Origin: an uncultured Clostridia bacterium
GTDB taxonomy: Bacteria > Bacillota > Clostridia > Oscillospirales > Ruminococcaceae
NCBI GenBank assembly: GCA_946498095.1
Contig: CAMMMX010000020.1
Span: 1 to 55,764 of the forward strand
DNA length: 55,764 nt
Direction: 5' to 3'
This document shows positions 1 through 8,136 of this stretch, one piece after another. The notes under the pieces were generated by a model. The model did no database searches. It saw nothing but the letters and a program-made list of their open reading frames with translations, and had not been told where the DNA came from. Position 1 is the first letter of the stretch. Each line of letters begins with the position of its first letter. Position numbers and translations under genes: made by a program.

Positions 1-587
1 GGAAAATCCAACGCAATTAAATAAAGATATATTAAGTAAAGAACAATCAATTACCCATTCCATTCCTTTCCCTAAATCCCTTCCCTTTAGATGAGAGTGT
101 GGCGGCAGAGCTAGAACGGAAAGGAACGGAAGCGAAAATAAACACAGCCTAGTAGAGCGCTACAAAATCATCAAAGAATTATATCGAATACTGGAGGCTC
201 TATGTACAGCACCAAAATAATCCGTTATTACCAAAAGCGATAATCCAGCCCACCTGTAATGTTAAAGGGCAAACGTTTATTATGATTTGAACGGTGAAAA
301 TAGCGAATAAGGCTTCGTAACTTTTAAGGGCCTTCATCATTTTTTCGAGGGTTTGGGACACTTCCCAACAAGCGTTTTTGCCGCCGCTGCCATAGGGCGC
401 GGGCGGGTAAAAATACGGAAAGGGTACCCCTTTCCTATGCTTGCTATTCTTCTTTTCACTTTCTTCCACGACAAAATGTGTATCCTTTATTGCTTGTCCG
501 AAAGCCTAAAAATTGCATAACCATAGCGTTTTTCCTAATTGTTCATGCTGTTGTTTTTTAGTTTTGCAGATAAACTGACGAAATCTA
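1..587. other. Mostly non-coding stretch at the left edge, possible gene tails
   Basis: No well-supported gene is seen here. A plus-strand frame ending in TAG near position 151 reads as a short tail ending ELERKGTEAKINTA and might be the end of a mobile-element gene that begins outside the window. A weak minus-strand ORF lies at 200-469. The stretch 470-587 holds nothing recognisable before the marR promoter. Confidence 0.4.
200..469 (-). CDS. Doubtful small hypothetical ORF
   Basis: This 89-residue frame starts with GTG and shows no clear Shine-Dalgarno sequence. It has a basic N-terminus, a Pro/Tyr/Gly-rich patch (PYFYPPAPYGSGG) and one or two hydrophobic stretches from about residue 52 onward that could span a membrane. 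It opposes the direction of every other gene in the element. I do not recognise a family, and it may be a chance frame. Confidence 0.25.
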   Translation of the reverse strand: MEESEKKNSKHRKGVPFPYFYPPAPYGSGGKNACWEVSQTLEKMMKALKSYEALFAIFTVQIIINVCPLTLQVGWIIAFGNNGLFWCCT

Positions 588-616
588 TTGCGAAAAATAA
601 AAATGTATGCTAAAAT
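588..616 (+). promoter_or_regulatory. marR operon promoter
   Basis: TTGCGA (588-593) and TAAAAT (611-616) are separated by 17 bp. The predicted start site falls at or just before the palindromic operator at 625-645, so a bound repressor would block initiation. Confidence 0.7.
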
Positions 617-624
617 TAAAGTAC

Positions 625-645
625 AATATTAGACGGTCTAATATT
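625..645. promoter_or_regulatory. Perfect palindromic operator of the MarR-type regulator
   Basis: AATATTAGAC at 625-634 and its exact reverse complement GTCTAATATT at 636-645 flank a single G. The size and symmetry suit a winged-helix MarR dimer, and the site sits between the -10 box and the marR start, as expected for autorepression of the cargo operon. Confidence 0.8.
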
Positions 646-664
646 TTATGAAAGGAAGCCGGAT

Positions 665-1126
665 ATGAAACGTGAAGAAGTAAGAGCATATGTAAATCAG
701 TATTGCAGACTGCGAGATATACAATTTGCAGCTTATGAAATGTGTGCAAGAAAACATAATCTAACCGCAAAGGAATTATTTGTGTTGAATATCATTTGGT
801 TTGCGCCGGACGGGTGTTTGCAATCGGAAATTTGCGAACGGTTATCGGCAACAAAGCAGACGATTAGCGCGATTATCAAAAAGTTTTGGAAAAAGGGATA
901 TATTTCGCTAACCGAGTCGGAGACAGACCGGCGCAATAAAATCGTCCGATTTACAAAAGCAGGTATTGAATATACACAAAAAATTATTCCGCCTGCGGCA
1001 AATGCGGAAATAGACGCTATGGCAGAATTATCCGAGCATGATGTAGCCGAATTAGTACGGCTGACAACATTGTTTTCTCATTGTATGAAAGAAAAATTTG
1101 ATGAAATACAGGAGGTGCAGAAATGA
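665..1126 (+). CDS. MarR family transcriptional regulator
   Basis: This 153-residue protein has the MarR winged-helix layout: an N-terminal dimerisation helix, a helix-turn-helix around residues 50-75 (LQSEICERLSATKQTISAIIKKF) and a wing rich in charged residues around residues 80-95 (SLTESETDRRNKIVRFT). MarR proteins are usually repressors released by small ligands or oxidants. A perfect 21-bp dyad overlaps its promoter, so autoregulation of the whole rightward operon is likely. The stop overlaps the next start as ATGA, which indicates translational coupling with the DUF1848 gene. The ligand is unknown; the nitroreductase and DNA-repair-like neighbours suggest a redox or genotoxic signal, by inference only. 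Confidence 0.9.
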   Translation: MKREEVRAYVNQYCRLRDIQFAAYEMCARKHNLTAKELFVLNIIWFAPDGCLQSEICERLSATKQTISAIIKKFWKKGYISLTESETDRRNKIVRFTKAGIEYTQKIIPPAANAEIDAMAELSEHDVAELVRLTTLFSHCMKEKFDEIQEVQK

Positions 1127-2040
1127 TTATCAATACAGGTGGACGAACCGATACCGTTCAATATTATACCGATTGGTTGCTTAATCGTTTTTCAGAGGGC
1201 TATGTGCTGACGCGAAATCCATTGTTTCCAAACAAAGTGAATCGCTATGAACTTACCCCCGATAAAGTGGACTGCGTTGTTTTCTGCTCCAAGAACTATA
1301 AGCCCATCTTACCGCGGCTGCACGAAATCACCGACCGTTTTCATACATATTTCCACTATACGATTACTGCTTATGGTAAGGATATTGAGCCGGGTGTACC
1401 TTCTATCGAAGAAAGTATACAAACGCTTATTGAACTTTCCAAATTGGTAGGAAAACAGCGTGTTGCATGGCGGTACGACCCCGTTTTGCTCACGAAAAAA
1501 TATACAGTTTCCCACCACATAGAAACCTTTGACAAAATGGCGAATATGCTCGTGCCGTATATTGACCGCTGCATTTTCAGCTTTGTAGAGATGTATAAGA
1601 AGCTGGAAATCAATATGCCGGAGCTTATTCCGCTGTCTGCACAGGATATGGACGGATTAGCACGGGGATTAGGCTCTATTGCAGAAAAAAACGGGATTTA
1701 TCTCCAAGCCTGCGGAACCAACGGAGACTATACCCGCTACGGTATTCATGCTTCCGGCTGCATGACACTTGATATTTTAGGAAAAGCAAATGATATTTTG
1801 TTCAAAAACTTGAAGCATAAAGGCATGCGGCAAGGCTGCCATTGTATTGAAAGCCGAGATATTGGCGCATATGACACCTGCTTAAATGGCTGCAAATATT
1901 GCTATGCAAATAAAAATCCGCACAAAGCCTATGAAAACTATAAATATCATGACCTGGCCTCTCCCTTGCTGTTAGGTCATGTAAGGCCAGAAGATACAAT
2001 CATACAAGGCATACAACAGTCCTTTTTAGCAAAGGAATAG
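1123..2040 (+). CDS. DUF1848 family protein with a radical-SAM-like Cys motif
   Basis: The 305-residue protein matches the DUF1848 family by its N-terminal pattern (NTGGRTDT, then VVFCSKNYKPIL and YHYTITAYG-like blocks) and by a C-terminal cysteine cluster. Near residue 253 it has CLNGCKYCYA, a CxxxCxxC arrangement as in radical SAM enzymes but at the C-terminus instead of the N-terminus; further Cys residues (CHCIESRDIGAYDTC) precede it. An Fe-S cluster is therefore probable. The reaction is not known for the family. The start overlaps the marR stop. It is followed 35 bp later by the nitroreductase gene in the same operon. Confidence 0.85.
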   Translation: MIINTGGRTDTVQYYTDWLLNRFSEGYVLTRNPLFPNKVNRYELTPDKVDCVVFCSKNYKPILPRLHEITDRFHTYFHYTITAYGKDIEPGVPSIEESIQTLIELSKLVGKQRVAWRYDPVLLTKKYTVSHHIETFDKMANMLVPYIDRCIFSFVEMYKKLEINMPELIPLSAQDMDGLARGLGSIAEKNGIYLQACGTNGDYTRYGIHASGCMTLDILGKANDILFKNLKHKGMRQGCHCIESRDIGAYDTCLNGCKYCYANKNPHKAYENYKYHDLASPLLLGHVRPEDTIIQGIQQSFLAKE

Positions 2041-2075
2041 GTGAAATTTTTTTCGCTCGAAGGAGGCCCTACAAA

Positions 2076-2687
2076 ATGGAATTTCATGAAGTTATCAATA
2101 AGAGAAGAACCAGCCGGGAATGGACGGATAGAGACGTTGATTTTGAAGCAATTAGAAGGATTATTGAAGCTGGCATGAAAGCGCCCACTTGGGACCATTA
2201 CAGAAATTGGCAATTCGTTGTTCTTCATACCAAAGAAGAAAAAGAAAATGCTTTTAGTTATGCTAAATTCATAGCTGAAAAATTTGATACAAGCAAATAT
2301 GAGAACCGAAAGCTGAATTTGGCTCAAAAGATGTATTCTTATGCTATGCCTAGGCAGTACACCATGTTGGTTGACTGCCCCTATGTCATTATTCCGCTGT
2401 TCAAATGCTCTAAACTTAATGCTGAATGGGTAAGTAAATTAAATCCTCTTACTACTGCATGGTGCGTCGCAGAAAACATTATGCTTGCTGTTATCAATGA
2501 AGGACTTGGTTACTCCCTACGCATTCCACTGAACAAAGAACATAATATTGTTCTTGAAAAACTTGGTGTACCGCAAGGCTGGATGACACCATGTTTTATT
2601 GGGGTTGGCTACCCCAAAGCAGATGAAATAATTTTAGAGCAATATAGCAGCAGCCCTGACAAGCATATACATATGGGAGGTTGGTAA
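2076..2687 (+). CDS. Nitroreductase family protein
   Basis: A 203-residue FMN-dependent nitroreductase fold is indicated by the N-terminal block (VINKRRTSREWTDRDV), the substrate and flavin region (APTWDHYRNWQFVVL) and the late block with helix and glycine turn (AWCVAENIMLAVINEGLGYSLRIP). Such enzymes reduce nitro compounds, quinones or flavins with NAD(P)H; the substrate here cannot be told. The start at 2076 has an AAGGAGG sequence upstream. Its 3-prime end lies against the SPL gene, whose ribosome-binding site GGGAGG lies inside this coding region, so the two are probably translationally coupled. Confidence 0.88.
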   Translation: MEFHEVINKRRTSREWTDRDVDFEAIRRIIEAGMKAPTWDHYRNWQFVVLHTKEEKENAFSYAKFIAEKFDTSKYENRKLNLAQKMYSYAMPRQYTMLVDCPYVIIPLFKCSKLNAEWVSKLNPLTTAWCVAENIMLAVINEGLGYSLRIPLNKEHNIVLEKLGVPQGWMTPCFIGVGYPKADEIILEQYSSSPDKHIHMGGW

Positions 2688-2689
2688 TA

Positions 2690-3625
2690 ATGTCCTCTCC
2701 ACTCATTAAAGAAATTGAAGTTAAAAACATTCTCTCTAAATCTAATCTTCCCGTATGTGAATATTCCGTTAATCCATATGTGGGCTGTACTCATGGCTGC
2801 AAATACTGCTATGCGTCTTTTATGAAGCGGTTTACCGGCCATACGGAGCCATGGGGAACTTTTTTAGACGTCAAAAATTGGCCTGAAATCAAAGACCCCA
2901 AAAAATACGCAGGAAAAGAGTTATTTATCGGTTCCGTTACAGACCCCTATCTCCCACAGGAAAAAATCTATGAACGCACCAGAACCTTACTTATACAGCT
3001 AAAGGGCAGCGGTGCAAAAATCAATATTGCCACGAAAAGCGATTTGATACTGCGGGATTTAGATTTGATAAAAACTTTTCCAGACGCCCGTGTTTCGTGG
3101 TCTATCAATACATTGGACGAGAACTTTCAGAAAGATATGGATAAGGCCGCGCCTATTCAACGGAGGTTAGCTGCTATGGAGGCGTTTTACCGCGCCGGTG
3201 TCCGCACTACCTGCTTTATCTCTCCCATTTTTCCCGGCATTACCGACGTAGAAGCAATTATTCAGAGAGCAAAGGGACAGTGCCATTTGATTTGGCTGGA
3301 AAATCTCAACCTGCGGGGAGATTATAAAGCGGTTATCTTGGACTATATACAGAAAAAATATCCACACCTGCTATCCTTGTACCGGGAAATTTATCACAAC
3401 GGAAATCGCAGATATTGGGAATTGCTGGACGCAAAGCTGAAAAACTATACTGCCGAAATTGGTTTGGACTATGTAACGAATGACGACAGTATAAAACGTC
3501 CGCTTGACGCGCCGCCGGTTGTTGTCAATTATTTCTATCACGAGCAGATTAAGAAATCAGCGAGGAAAGGCGGTGGCAATCATGCCGGAGTTACCGGAAG
3601 TAGAAACTATAAAGCGTGTAATTGA
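2690..3625 (+). CDS. SPL-family radical SAM protein
   Basis: The 311-residue protein carries CTHGCKYCYA (CxxxCxxC, the 4Fe-4S/SAM-binding motif) at about residues 30-37. The surrounding YSVNPYVGCTHGCKYCYASF signature is typical of spore-photoproduct-lyase-like proteins; later blocks (FIGSVTDPYLPQE, ATKSDLILRD, WSINTLDE) fit the radical SAM barrel. I chose ATG 2690 because GGGAGG at 2675-2680 is well spaced; an upstream TTG at 2681 is possible. These proteins are usually of unknown substrate; true DNA lesion repair is not shown. It overlaps mutM by 44 bp. Confidence 0.85.
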   Translation: MSSPLIKEIEVKNILSKSNLPVCEYSVNPYVGCTHGCKYCYASFMKRFTGHTEPWGTFLDVKNWPEIKDPKKYAGKELFIGSVTDPYLPQEKIYERTRTLLIQLKGSGAKINIATKSDLILRDLDLIKTFPDARVSWSINTLDENFQKDMDKAAPIQRRLAAMEAFYRAGVRTTCFISPIFPGITDVEAIIQRAKGQCHLIWLENLNLRGDYKAVILDYIQKKYPHLLSLYREIYHNGNRRYWELLDAKLKNYTAEIGLDYVTNDDSIKRPLDAPPVVVNYFYHEQIKKSARKGGGNHAGVTGSRNYKACN

Positions 3626-4409
3626 ACCGCAAATACAAGGGCTTATGATTAAAAATATCATAGTCAATCGTCCGGAAGTGATTGCATATCCTCATGCCGG
3701 TGAATTTTGCAAGCAACTTGTGGGACAAACCATATCCAGCATGGCACGTCGCGGGAAATTTCTGCTGATTTTACTGGACAGCGGCGACCGCGTGATTATC
3801 CACTTGCGAATGACTGGCTGTCTATTGTTGACACCCGCAGATTACCCGGAAGAAAAGCACACACATCTTGTATTTCGCTTATCGAATGAAAAAGAGCTGC
3901 GTTTTTCCGACACACGGCGTTTCGGACGTTTTTGGTTGCTGCATAAGGACGAAGCCGATATATACAGCGGAGTTGAGAAGTTGGGGAAAGAGCCGTTTGA
4001 CCCGGATTTTTCTGCTGAATATTTAATTTCTCACTTTGGAAAACGGAAAAAAACAATCAAAGAGTGCTTGTTAGAACAAAATGCTATTGCTGGAATTGGC
4101 AATATTTATTCCGACGAGATTTTATTTGCGGCGAGGATTTATCCGGCGCAGCCTGCAAATACACTAACTCAAAAAGAATGGGAGCAACTTGCTGTAAGCA
4201 TACCACAACAATTATCCCAGTTTATCGAAAAGAACAGAATAACGCCGGAGGAATACTTGGAAACCAAAGGACAAGACTACCGCAATACGCCTTATTTACA
4301 GGTTTACGGACACGAAGGAGAGCCTTGTCCGAACTGTGGGACAGTTCTTTGCCGTATGGTCATTGGGGGGAGAAGCAGTATTTTTTGCCCAAACTGTCAA
4401 AATGGTTGA
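3582..4409 (+). CDS. mutM: Formamidopyrimidine-DNA glycosylase
   Basis: The protein of 275 residues starts MPELPEVE, where Pro-2 is the catalytic nucleophile and Glu-3 the acid. The ARRGKFL block holds the conserved beta-clamp lysine, and the C-terminus carries the zinc finger (CPNCG and FCPNCQ). The H2TH region around GIGNIYSDEILF is complete. MutM excises 8-oxoguanine and Fapy lesions and nicks the abasic site. The start at 3582 is fixed by the required N-terminal Pro-Glu and by AGGAAAGG upstream; the frame could extend further 5-prime but that would bury the catalytic proline. This is probably an accessory copy, since it travels on a mobile element. Confidence 0.93.
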   Translation: MPELPEVETIKRVIEPQIQGLMIKNIIVNRPEVIAYPHAGEFCKQLVGQTISSMARRGKFLLILLDSGDRVIIHLRMTGCLLLTPADYPEEKHTHLVFRLSNEKELRFSDTRRFGRFWLLHKDEADIYSGVEKLGKEPFDPDFSAEYLISHFGKRKKTIKECLLEQNAIAGIGNIYSDEILFAARIYPAQPANTLTQKEWEQLAVSIPQQLSQFIEKNRITPEEYLETKGQDYRNTPYLQVYGHEGEPCPNCGTVLCRMVIGGRSSIFCPNCQNG

Positions 4410-4443
4410 TTTAATTTTTGCACAATACGCGGAGGTTACTAAG

Positions 4444-5919
4444 ATGGAAACTATTTATTCACTTTTTCAAAACGTGGTTATGGCTAAAAGGCAAAGTATA
4501 GCCATTATCGAAAACAATAGAACAATGACTTTTGGGGAACTATCCGATTTGGTTGATATTATTTCGGGCACCTTCCCTGAGAAAATAAGCAGCGTTGGTA
4601 TAGTTATGAACCACCGCGCAGAAATGATTGCAGCCATGTTAGCTGTCTTAAAATGCGGAGCAAGATATGTTCCAGCAGAGCCTACCTTTCCAACGGGCAG
4701 AATCCATTATATGATGAACGAAGCAAAGGTAGATTTTATTCTGACTGAAAGAGAGTATGCGGATAAACTGAATGGCTTTTCATTACGGTTGACGGACTGT
4801 GAAATTTGTGGATTGGAAGCGCCTACCATTGAACGAACAGCCATACAGGAACCGGAGCGGCCTGCTTATGTACTTTATACTTCTGAAACAACGGGATGAC
4901 CCAAAGGGATTTGTGTTACCAACAAAAATGTTTGTCATTATGTAAGAGCATTTAATAATGAATTTCATCTTAATGATAAGGACATCATGCTGCAATATTC
5001 AGTATGTTCCTTTGACATTTTTGTAGAGGAGGTATTTGCCAGCCTTTTGAATGGTATAGCTATTGCTATTCCGTCTGAAGAAGATAAAGCCGACATTCAA
5101 TCTCTTATGAAATTCATAGAGAAACACCGTGTAACAATTATTAGCGGATTTCCTTATTTGTTGGCTGAAATGAACCATTTATCGGAAATTCCTTCTTCTC
5201 TACGATTGTTAATAAGTGGAGGGGACGTACTGCGCGGTGTTTATGTAGACCATTTGCTAAAAAAAGCAGAAGTGTATAATACATATGGCCCGTCTGAAAC
5301 AACAGTATGTGCGTCCTATTACCGTTGTAACGGAGGAACAGTTTTAGAAGACGGTACATATCCTATCGGATTACCCGTAAAAGGAAGCAATATTCGCATA
5401 ATGGACACAGACGGGAAAGAACTTCCACCAGGAGAGACCGGAGAGATTTGTATTTACGGAGACGGCATATCTTTGGGATATATTGGAAATTATGATGAAG
5501 AAAATAAAGCCTTTGAAACACAGCCGCACGGTAGTATCATGTATCGAAGCGGTGATTTAGGCTATATTCTTCCAGACGGGAACATTGCTTTTCTCCACCG
5601 TAAAGACACACAAATCATGATTTATGGAAAACGTGTCGAAGTATAAGAAGTTGAGTCCCGCCTATATCAATGTAAAAATGTGCAACAAGCAATCGTCCGT
5701 GCTTTTACAGACGAAAATGGACTTTCCTATATGATTGCATACGTAGTACCTGCTGAACCAAATATAAAGGTATCTGCGGTGAAAAATGAACTTGCTGAAA
5801 ATCTTACATCTTTTATGATACCGGAATTTTTTGTAAAAATGCCGTTTATTCCTCTAAATACAAATGGCAAGCCCGACATGACAAAATTGCCTGTCGTTAT
5901 GAAAGCGGGGAATTTTTAA
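4444..5919 (+). pseudogene. NRPS-type adenylation-domain gene interrupted by two in-frame stops
   Basis: One continuous reading phase encodes a stand-alone amino-acid-adenylating enzyme of about 490 codons: an N-terminal block (YSLFQNVVMAKRQSIA), the A3 loop (LYTSETTG then PKG), A5 (NTYGPSETT), A7 (YRSGDLG), A8 (GKRVEV then EVES) and A10 with the catalytic lysine (NGKPDMTKL). TGA at 4897-4899 lies inside the A3 phosphate loop and TAA at 5644-5646 inside A8. No frameshift is needed, only two nonsense changes. GGAGG at 4431-4435 supports the start. No carrier-protein gene is adjacent. The fragments could still be translated separately but would lack activity. Confidence 0.85.
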
Positions 5920-6395
5920 TGGAAATCTTAATACGAGAAGCAACATTAGACGATATAGATTTGCTAATGAAATGGCGCATGGAGGTTTTGCATGAGGTGT
6001 TTGTCATTCCACAAAACCAACCTATGTATAGATTAGAAGAAGAAAACCGTTGTTATTATCAAAGAACTCAACCCGTAGGAGAACATATCGCTTGTTTTGC
6101 GTATCTTAAAGACGAAATCATAGGCTGCGGAGGTCTTTGTCTCTATCGTGAAATGCCTTCGCCAGATAATCCTACCGGGAAATGTGCCTATTTAATGAAT
6201 ATCTATACTCGCCCTACATTCAGAAAACGAGGTGTTGGAGAAACAATTATAAAATGGCTCGTAAAGCAGGCTATACAGAATGGCATATCTAAAATATATT
6301 TGGAAACTTCCGAAGCGGGCAAACGCCTATATATGAAAATCGGTTTTGTTCCTATGCAGGATATGATGAAATTACCTACAGACAAAAAGGATTGA
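5919..6395 (+). CDS. GNAT family N-acetyltransferase
   Basis: The 158-residue protein shows the GNAT acetyl-CoA fold: an N-terminal strand (ILIREATLDDIDLLMKWR), the central strand (YLMNIYTRPTFRKRGVGETIIKWLV, containing the RxxGxG pyrophosphate-binding loop) and a late strand (KIYLETSEAGKRLYMKIGFV). The substrate is unknown. Its ATG shares one base with the stop of the adenylation pseudogene (TAATG), so it was translationally coupled to it and probably worked with it. It looks intact even though its partner is broken. Confidence 0.85.
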   Translation: MEILIREATLDDIDLLMKWRMEVLHEVFVIPQNQPMYRLEEENRCYYQRTQPVGEHIACFAYLKDEIIGCGGLCLYREMPSPDNPTGKCAYLMNIYTRPTFRKRGVGETIIKWLVKQAIQNGISKIYLETSEAGKRLYMKIGFVPMQDMMKLPTDKKD

Positions 6396-6399
6396 TGAA

Positions 6400-6585
6400 A
6401 TGAAATCTAAATGGGTTTTATATCCTCTTTGCGGAAATAAAACAAGAGTGCAAATTCGAGAAGATACAGAACTCAAAAATTTTCCGCTGTTTTGTCCGAA
6501 GTGCAAGCAGGAAACACTAATCAATGCAAGTCAACTTAATATATCTGTTATCAAAGAGCCGGACGCACAGACGCAGAGCCGATAA
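6400..6585 (+). CDS. Cysteine-rich KTR domain protein
   Basis: This 61-residue protein matches the small KTR family common on Bacillota resistance and integrative elements: WVL-P-CGNKTR, IREDTELKNFPLFCPKCKQET and the SVIKEPDAQTQSR tail. It should be a small zinc-ribbon protein. In the first knuckle the expected CxxC reads YPLC, so one presumed metal ligand is Tyr; the second knuckle (CPKC) is intact. Its stop codon lies within the left arm of the terminator hairpin. The role is unknown. Confidence 0.8.
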   Translation: MKSKWVLYPLCGNKTRVQIREDTELKNFPLFCPKCKQETLINASQLNISVIKEPDAQTQSR

Positions 6586-6623
6586 CACGCAGATTAAAAT
6601 GCGGTTATCGGCTTTTTCTTTTT
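6578..6623 (+). terminator. Intrinsic terminator of the cargo operon
   Basis: GCCGATAAC (6578-6586) pairs perfectly with GTTATCGGC (6604-6612), followed by a T-rich run. The KTR stop codon is in the left arm. Confidence 0.85.
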
Positions 6624-6710
6624 GAAGATTACATACGCTGTATGATTGCTGGTAATAGCGCAAAAGACTAAACCGCTGCTTGTGGCAAGAGTACGGTTGT
6701 AGACCAAAGG

Positions 6711-6750
6711 CGGCGGTTTTGAATAATCAATCAAAGCCGCCGTTTTCCTT
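6711..6750 (+). terminator. Second intrinsic terminator
   Basis: CGGCGGTTTTGA (6711-6722) pairs with TCAAAGCCGCCG (6731-6742), including one G-U pair, followed by TTTTCCTTTT. Confidence 0.75.
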
Positions 6751-6827
6751 TTCAAAAAATGGATTTGCGGAGGGTTTATTAAAGTCGCCCTTTTTTAAGG
6801 ATACGGCGGTATCTTGGAGGTATCGTC

Positions 6828-6935
6828 ATGTCCTTTTTTATTTATCGTAACCCACCTAATGCCCCACGCTCAAAAAAAGCCTTTGGTTTTCAGCGGGATA
6901 TTCCGGCTATGAATATGAACTGTCAGAACATCTAA
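6828..6935 (+). CDS. Small mobile-element ORF (35 aa)
   Basis: A 35-codon ORF with a strong GGAGG eight bases before its ATG encodes a basic, aromatic-rich peptide (starts MSFFIYRNPPNAPRSKKAF). It sits alone between a terminator and the sigma-like gene. The good ribosome-binding site in otherwise empty sequence argues that it is translated. I do not know a function; it could be a leader peptide for the downstream regulatory module. Confidence 0.5.
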   Translation: MSFFIYRNPPNAPRSKKAFGFQRDIPAMNMNCQNI

Positions 6936-7111
6936 ATACTGCTTACATTTCCTTTGCGCCCGTCCGCGTCTTGCGGACGGGCGTATTTTGTTTTTCTCAA
7001 AAAGTTTTTGAAAAACTTTGCTATTCCATTTGGCATAGCCACGGCATATCCGTGGAGAGCCGCCGAAAGGGGATAAATAACCCGCCCCCGGGAACGAGAG
7101 GGGGTGAGAAC

Positions 7112-7552
7112 ATGGATTACCCTGTTCGGTTTGAATGGCAAACGAGATGTGAGTTTAATGCGTACTGCAAGCGTACATTACGCAACGAACTAATTGACGC
7201 TTGCCGGGAACACAAAAGCCGCAGGCGGCATGAGGTGAACTTTTCAGACCTTACCCCGCACGAAGAAAAGCAGCTTTATACCGTTGATAAATATTTTGTC
7301 AATGAGGACGAAGATGCCTTTTGTGTGGGCGGTTTGAAGATTACCGCAAAACTGCTGGCCGAAGCCTTGCACTCCCTGCCGGACGAAAAACGTCAAGCTG
7401 TTTTACTGTACTACTTCTTTGACATGACGGACGTTGAGATTGCGGAGCTTATGAAAATACCCCGCAGCACAGCACAGTACCGCCGGACAAGCTCTTTTGA
7501 ACTGCTAAAACGATATTTGGAGGAACGCGCCGATGAATGGGACGAATTGTAA
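7112..7552 (+). CDS. Sigma-70 region 4-like regulator of the element
   Basis: The 146-residue protein ends in a region-4-type helix-turn-helix (LPDEKRQAVLLYYFFDMTDVEIAELMKIPRSTAQYRRTSSFELLKRYL in pieces, about residues 87-135), as in the ORF7-type regulators of Tn916-like and related elements. Start ATG 7112 is preceded by GAGGGGGTGAG; the frame is open further upstream, but without an equally good start. It overlaps the next gene by 20 bp, so the two are coupled. In related elements this pair controls excision and transfer genes; that role is inferred here. Confidence 0.8.
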   Translation: MDYPVRFEWQTRCEFNAYCKRTLRNELIDACREHKSRRRHEVNFSDLTPHEEKQLYTVDKYFVNEDEDAFCVGGLKITAKLLAEALHSLPDEKRQAVLLYYFFDMTDVEIAELMKIPRSTAQYRRTSSFELLKRYLEERADEWDEL

Positions 7553-7781
7553 CAACGACGAGCGCGGCTTACTGCCTTACCCGGTCATTTTAGCCGCGAC
7601 GAAGGGCGACCCGGACGCCATGAGAATTGTTGTGCAGCACTACCAAAGCTACATAGCCCACCTGTCTATGCGAAAAATCCGCGACGAAAGCGGCAACACA
7701 TATTACGGCATAGACGAGGACTTGCGGGAACGACTGCAATCAAAACTAATGCGGGCTGTCCTATCCTTTAAGGCCGATTAA
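7533..7781 (+). CDS. Small HTH protein of the Tn916 Orf8 type
   Basis: An 82-residue acidic/basic helical protein, with the LPYPVILAATKGDPDAMRIVVQHYQ opening (in pieces) and an IDEDLRERLQSKLMRAVLSFK tail, matches the helix-turn-helix Orf8-like proteins that accompany the sigma-like gene on conjugative elements. Its start lies inside the upstream gene. It lacks the size of a full sigma factor and probably acts with the preceding protein in regulation. Confidence 0.75.
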   Translation: MNGTNCNNDERGLLPYPVILAATKGDPDAMRIVVQHYQSYIAHLSMRKIRDESGNTYYGIDEDLRERLQSKLMRAVLSFKAD

Positions 7782-7925
7782 CGGCCTGTAAAGCGTTCTA
7801 CCCCTTTCCGCTTTGCGTAAATGTTCTTTGCTCCTTGAAAAAGAAAGCGCAGCAAGATAACGGCAGCGCAGTATAGGGCAAATCGGGTACGTTCCTTTTG
7901 CGCCGAGCCATGCGGAGGGTGCGCC

Positions 7926-8027
7926 ATGACCTCAATTTTGAGCGAGCGAGAAACACCAACGCCGGGAAGTAAGTATAGCAGCTTACGGGCGACGACGCGC
8001 AAAATATATAATGATACTCCCTTATAG
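7926..8027 (+). CDS. Small ORF (33 aa) in the recombinase leader region
   Basis: GCGGAGGGTGCGCC stands directly before ATG 7926, an excellent ribosome-binding site, and the 33-codon frame ends at TAG 8025-8027. The peptide is Ser/Thr- and Arg-rich (MTSILSERETPTPGSKYSS start). The position, between the HTH gene and the recombinase module, is where small excisionase or leader ORFs are found in such elements, but it is too short for a known excisionase. Function unknown. Confidence 0.4.
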   Translation: MTSILSERETPTPGSKYSSLRATTRKIYNDTPL

Positions 8028-8065
8028 CTACAGTTCGAGCGTTAAGAGCGTCGCAAGCAATAGGT

Positions 8066-8136
8066 AGGGCTGCATGAGAACCATGCAGGGGTGAAATTCC
8101 CGTGAGGTTGCGCTAACAACCGTCCGATTAAAGCCC
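8066..8136 (+). ncRNA. Candidate structured RNA or DNA element, multibranched
   Basis: GGGCT (8067-8071) can pair with AGCCC (8132-8136), closing a junction that contains three hairpins in a row: CTGCATG/CATGCAG (8070-8076 with 8082-8088, sharing a base or two with the closing stem), GGG/CCC around GTGAAATT (8088-8101), and GGTTG/CAACC (8106-8110 with 8117-8121). It lies in a non-coding stretch before the small ORF and recombinase. I could not assign it to a riboswitch or intron family. Confidence 0.35.

Noticed and set aside
4897-5646. Stop-codon recoding (TGA as an amino acid) in the adenylation gene
   Set aside because: A TAA also interrupts the same gene, and TGA serves as the normal stop of intact genes here (for example marR, mutM and the serine recombinase).
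8066-8136. Cobalamin riboswitch or group II intron
   Set aside because: GGGGTGAAATTCCC recalls a cobalamin-box fragment, but the other conserved parts are missing, there is no B12 gene nearby, and no intron domain V or reverse transcriptase was found.
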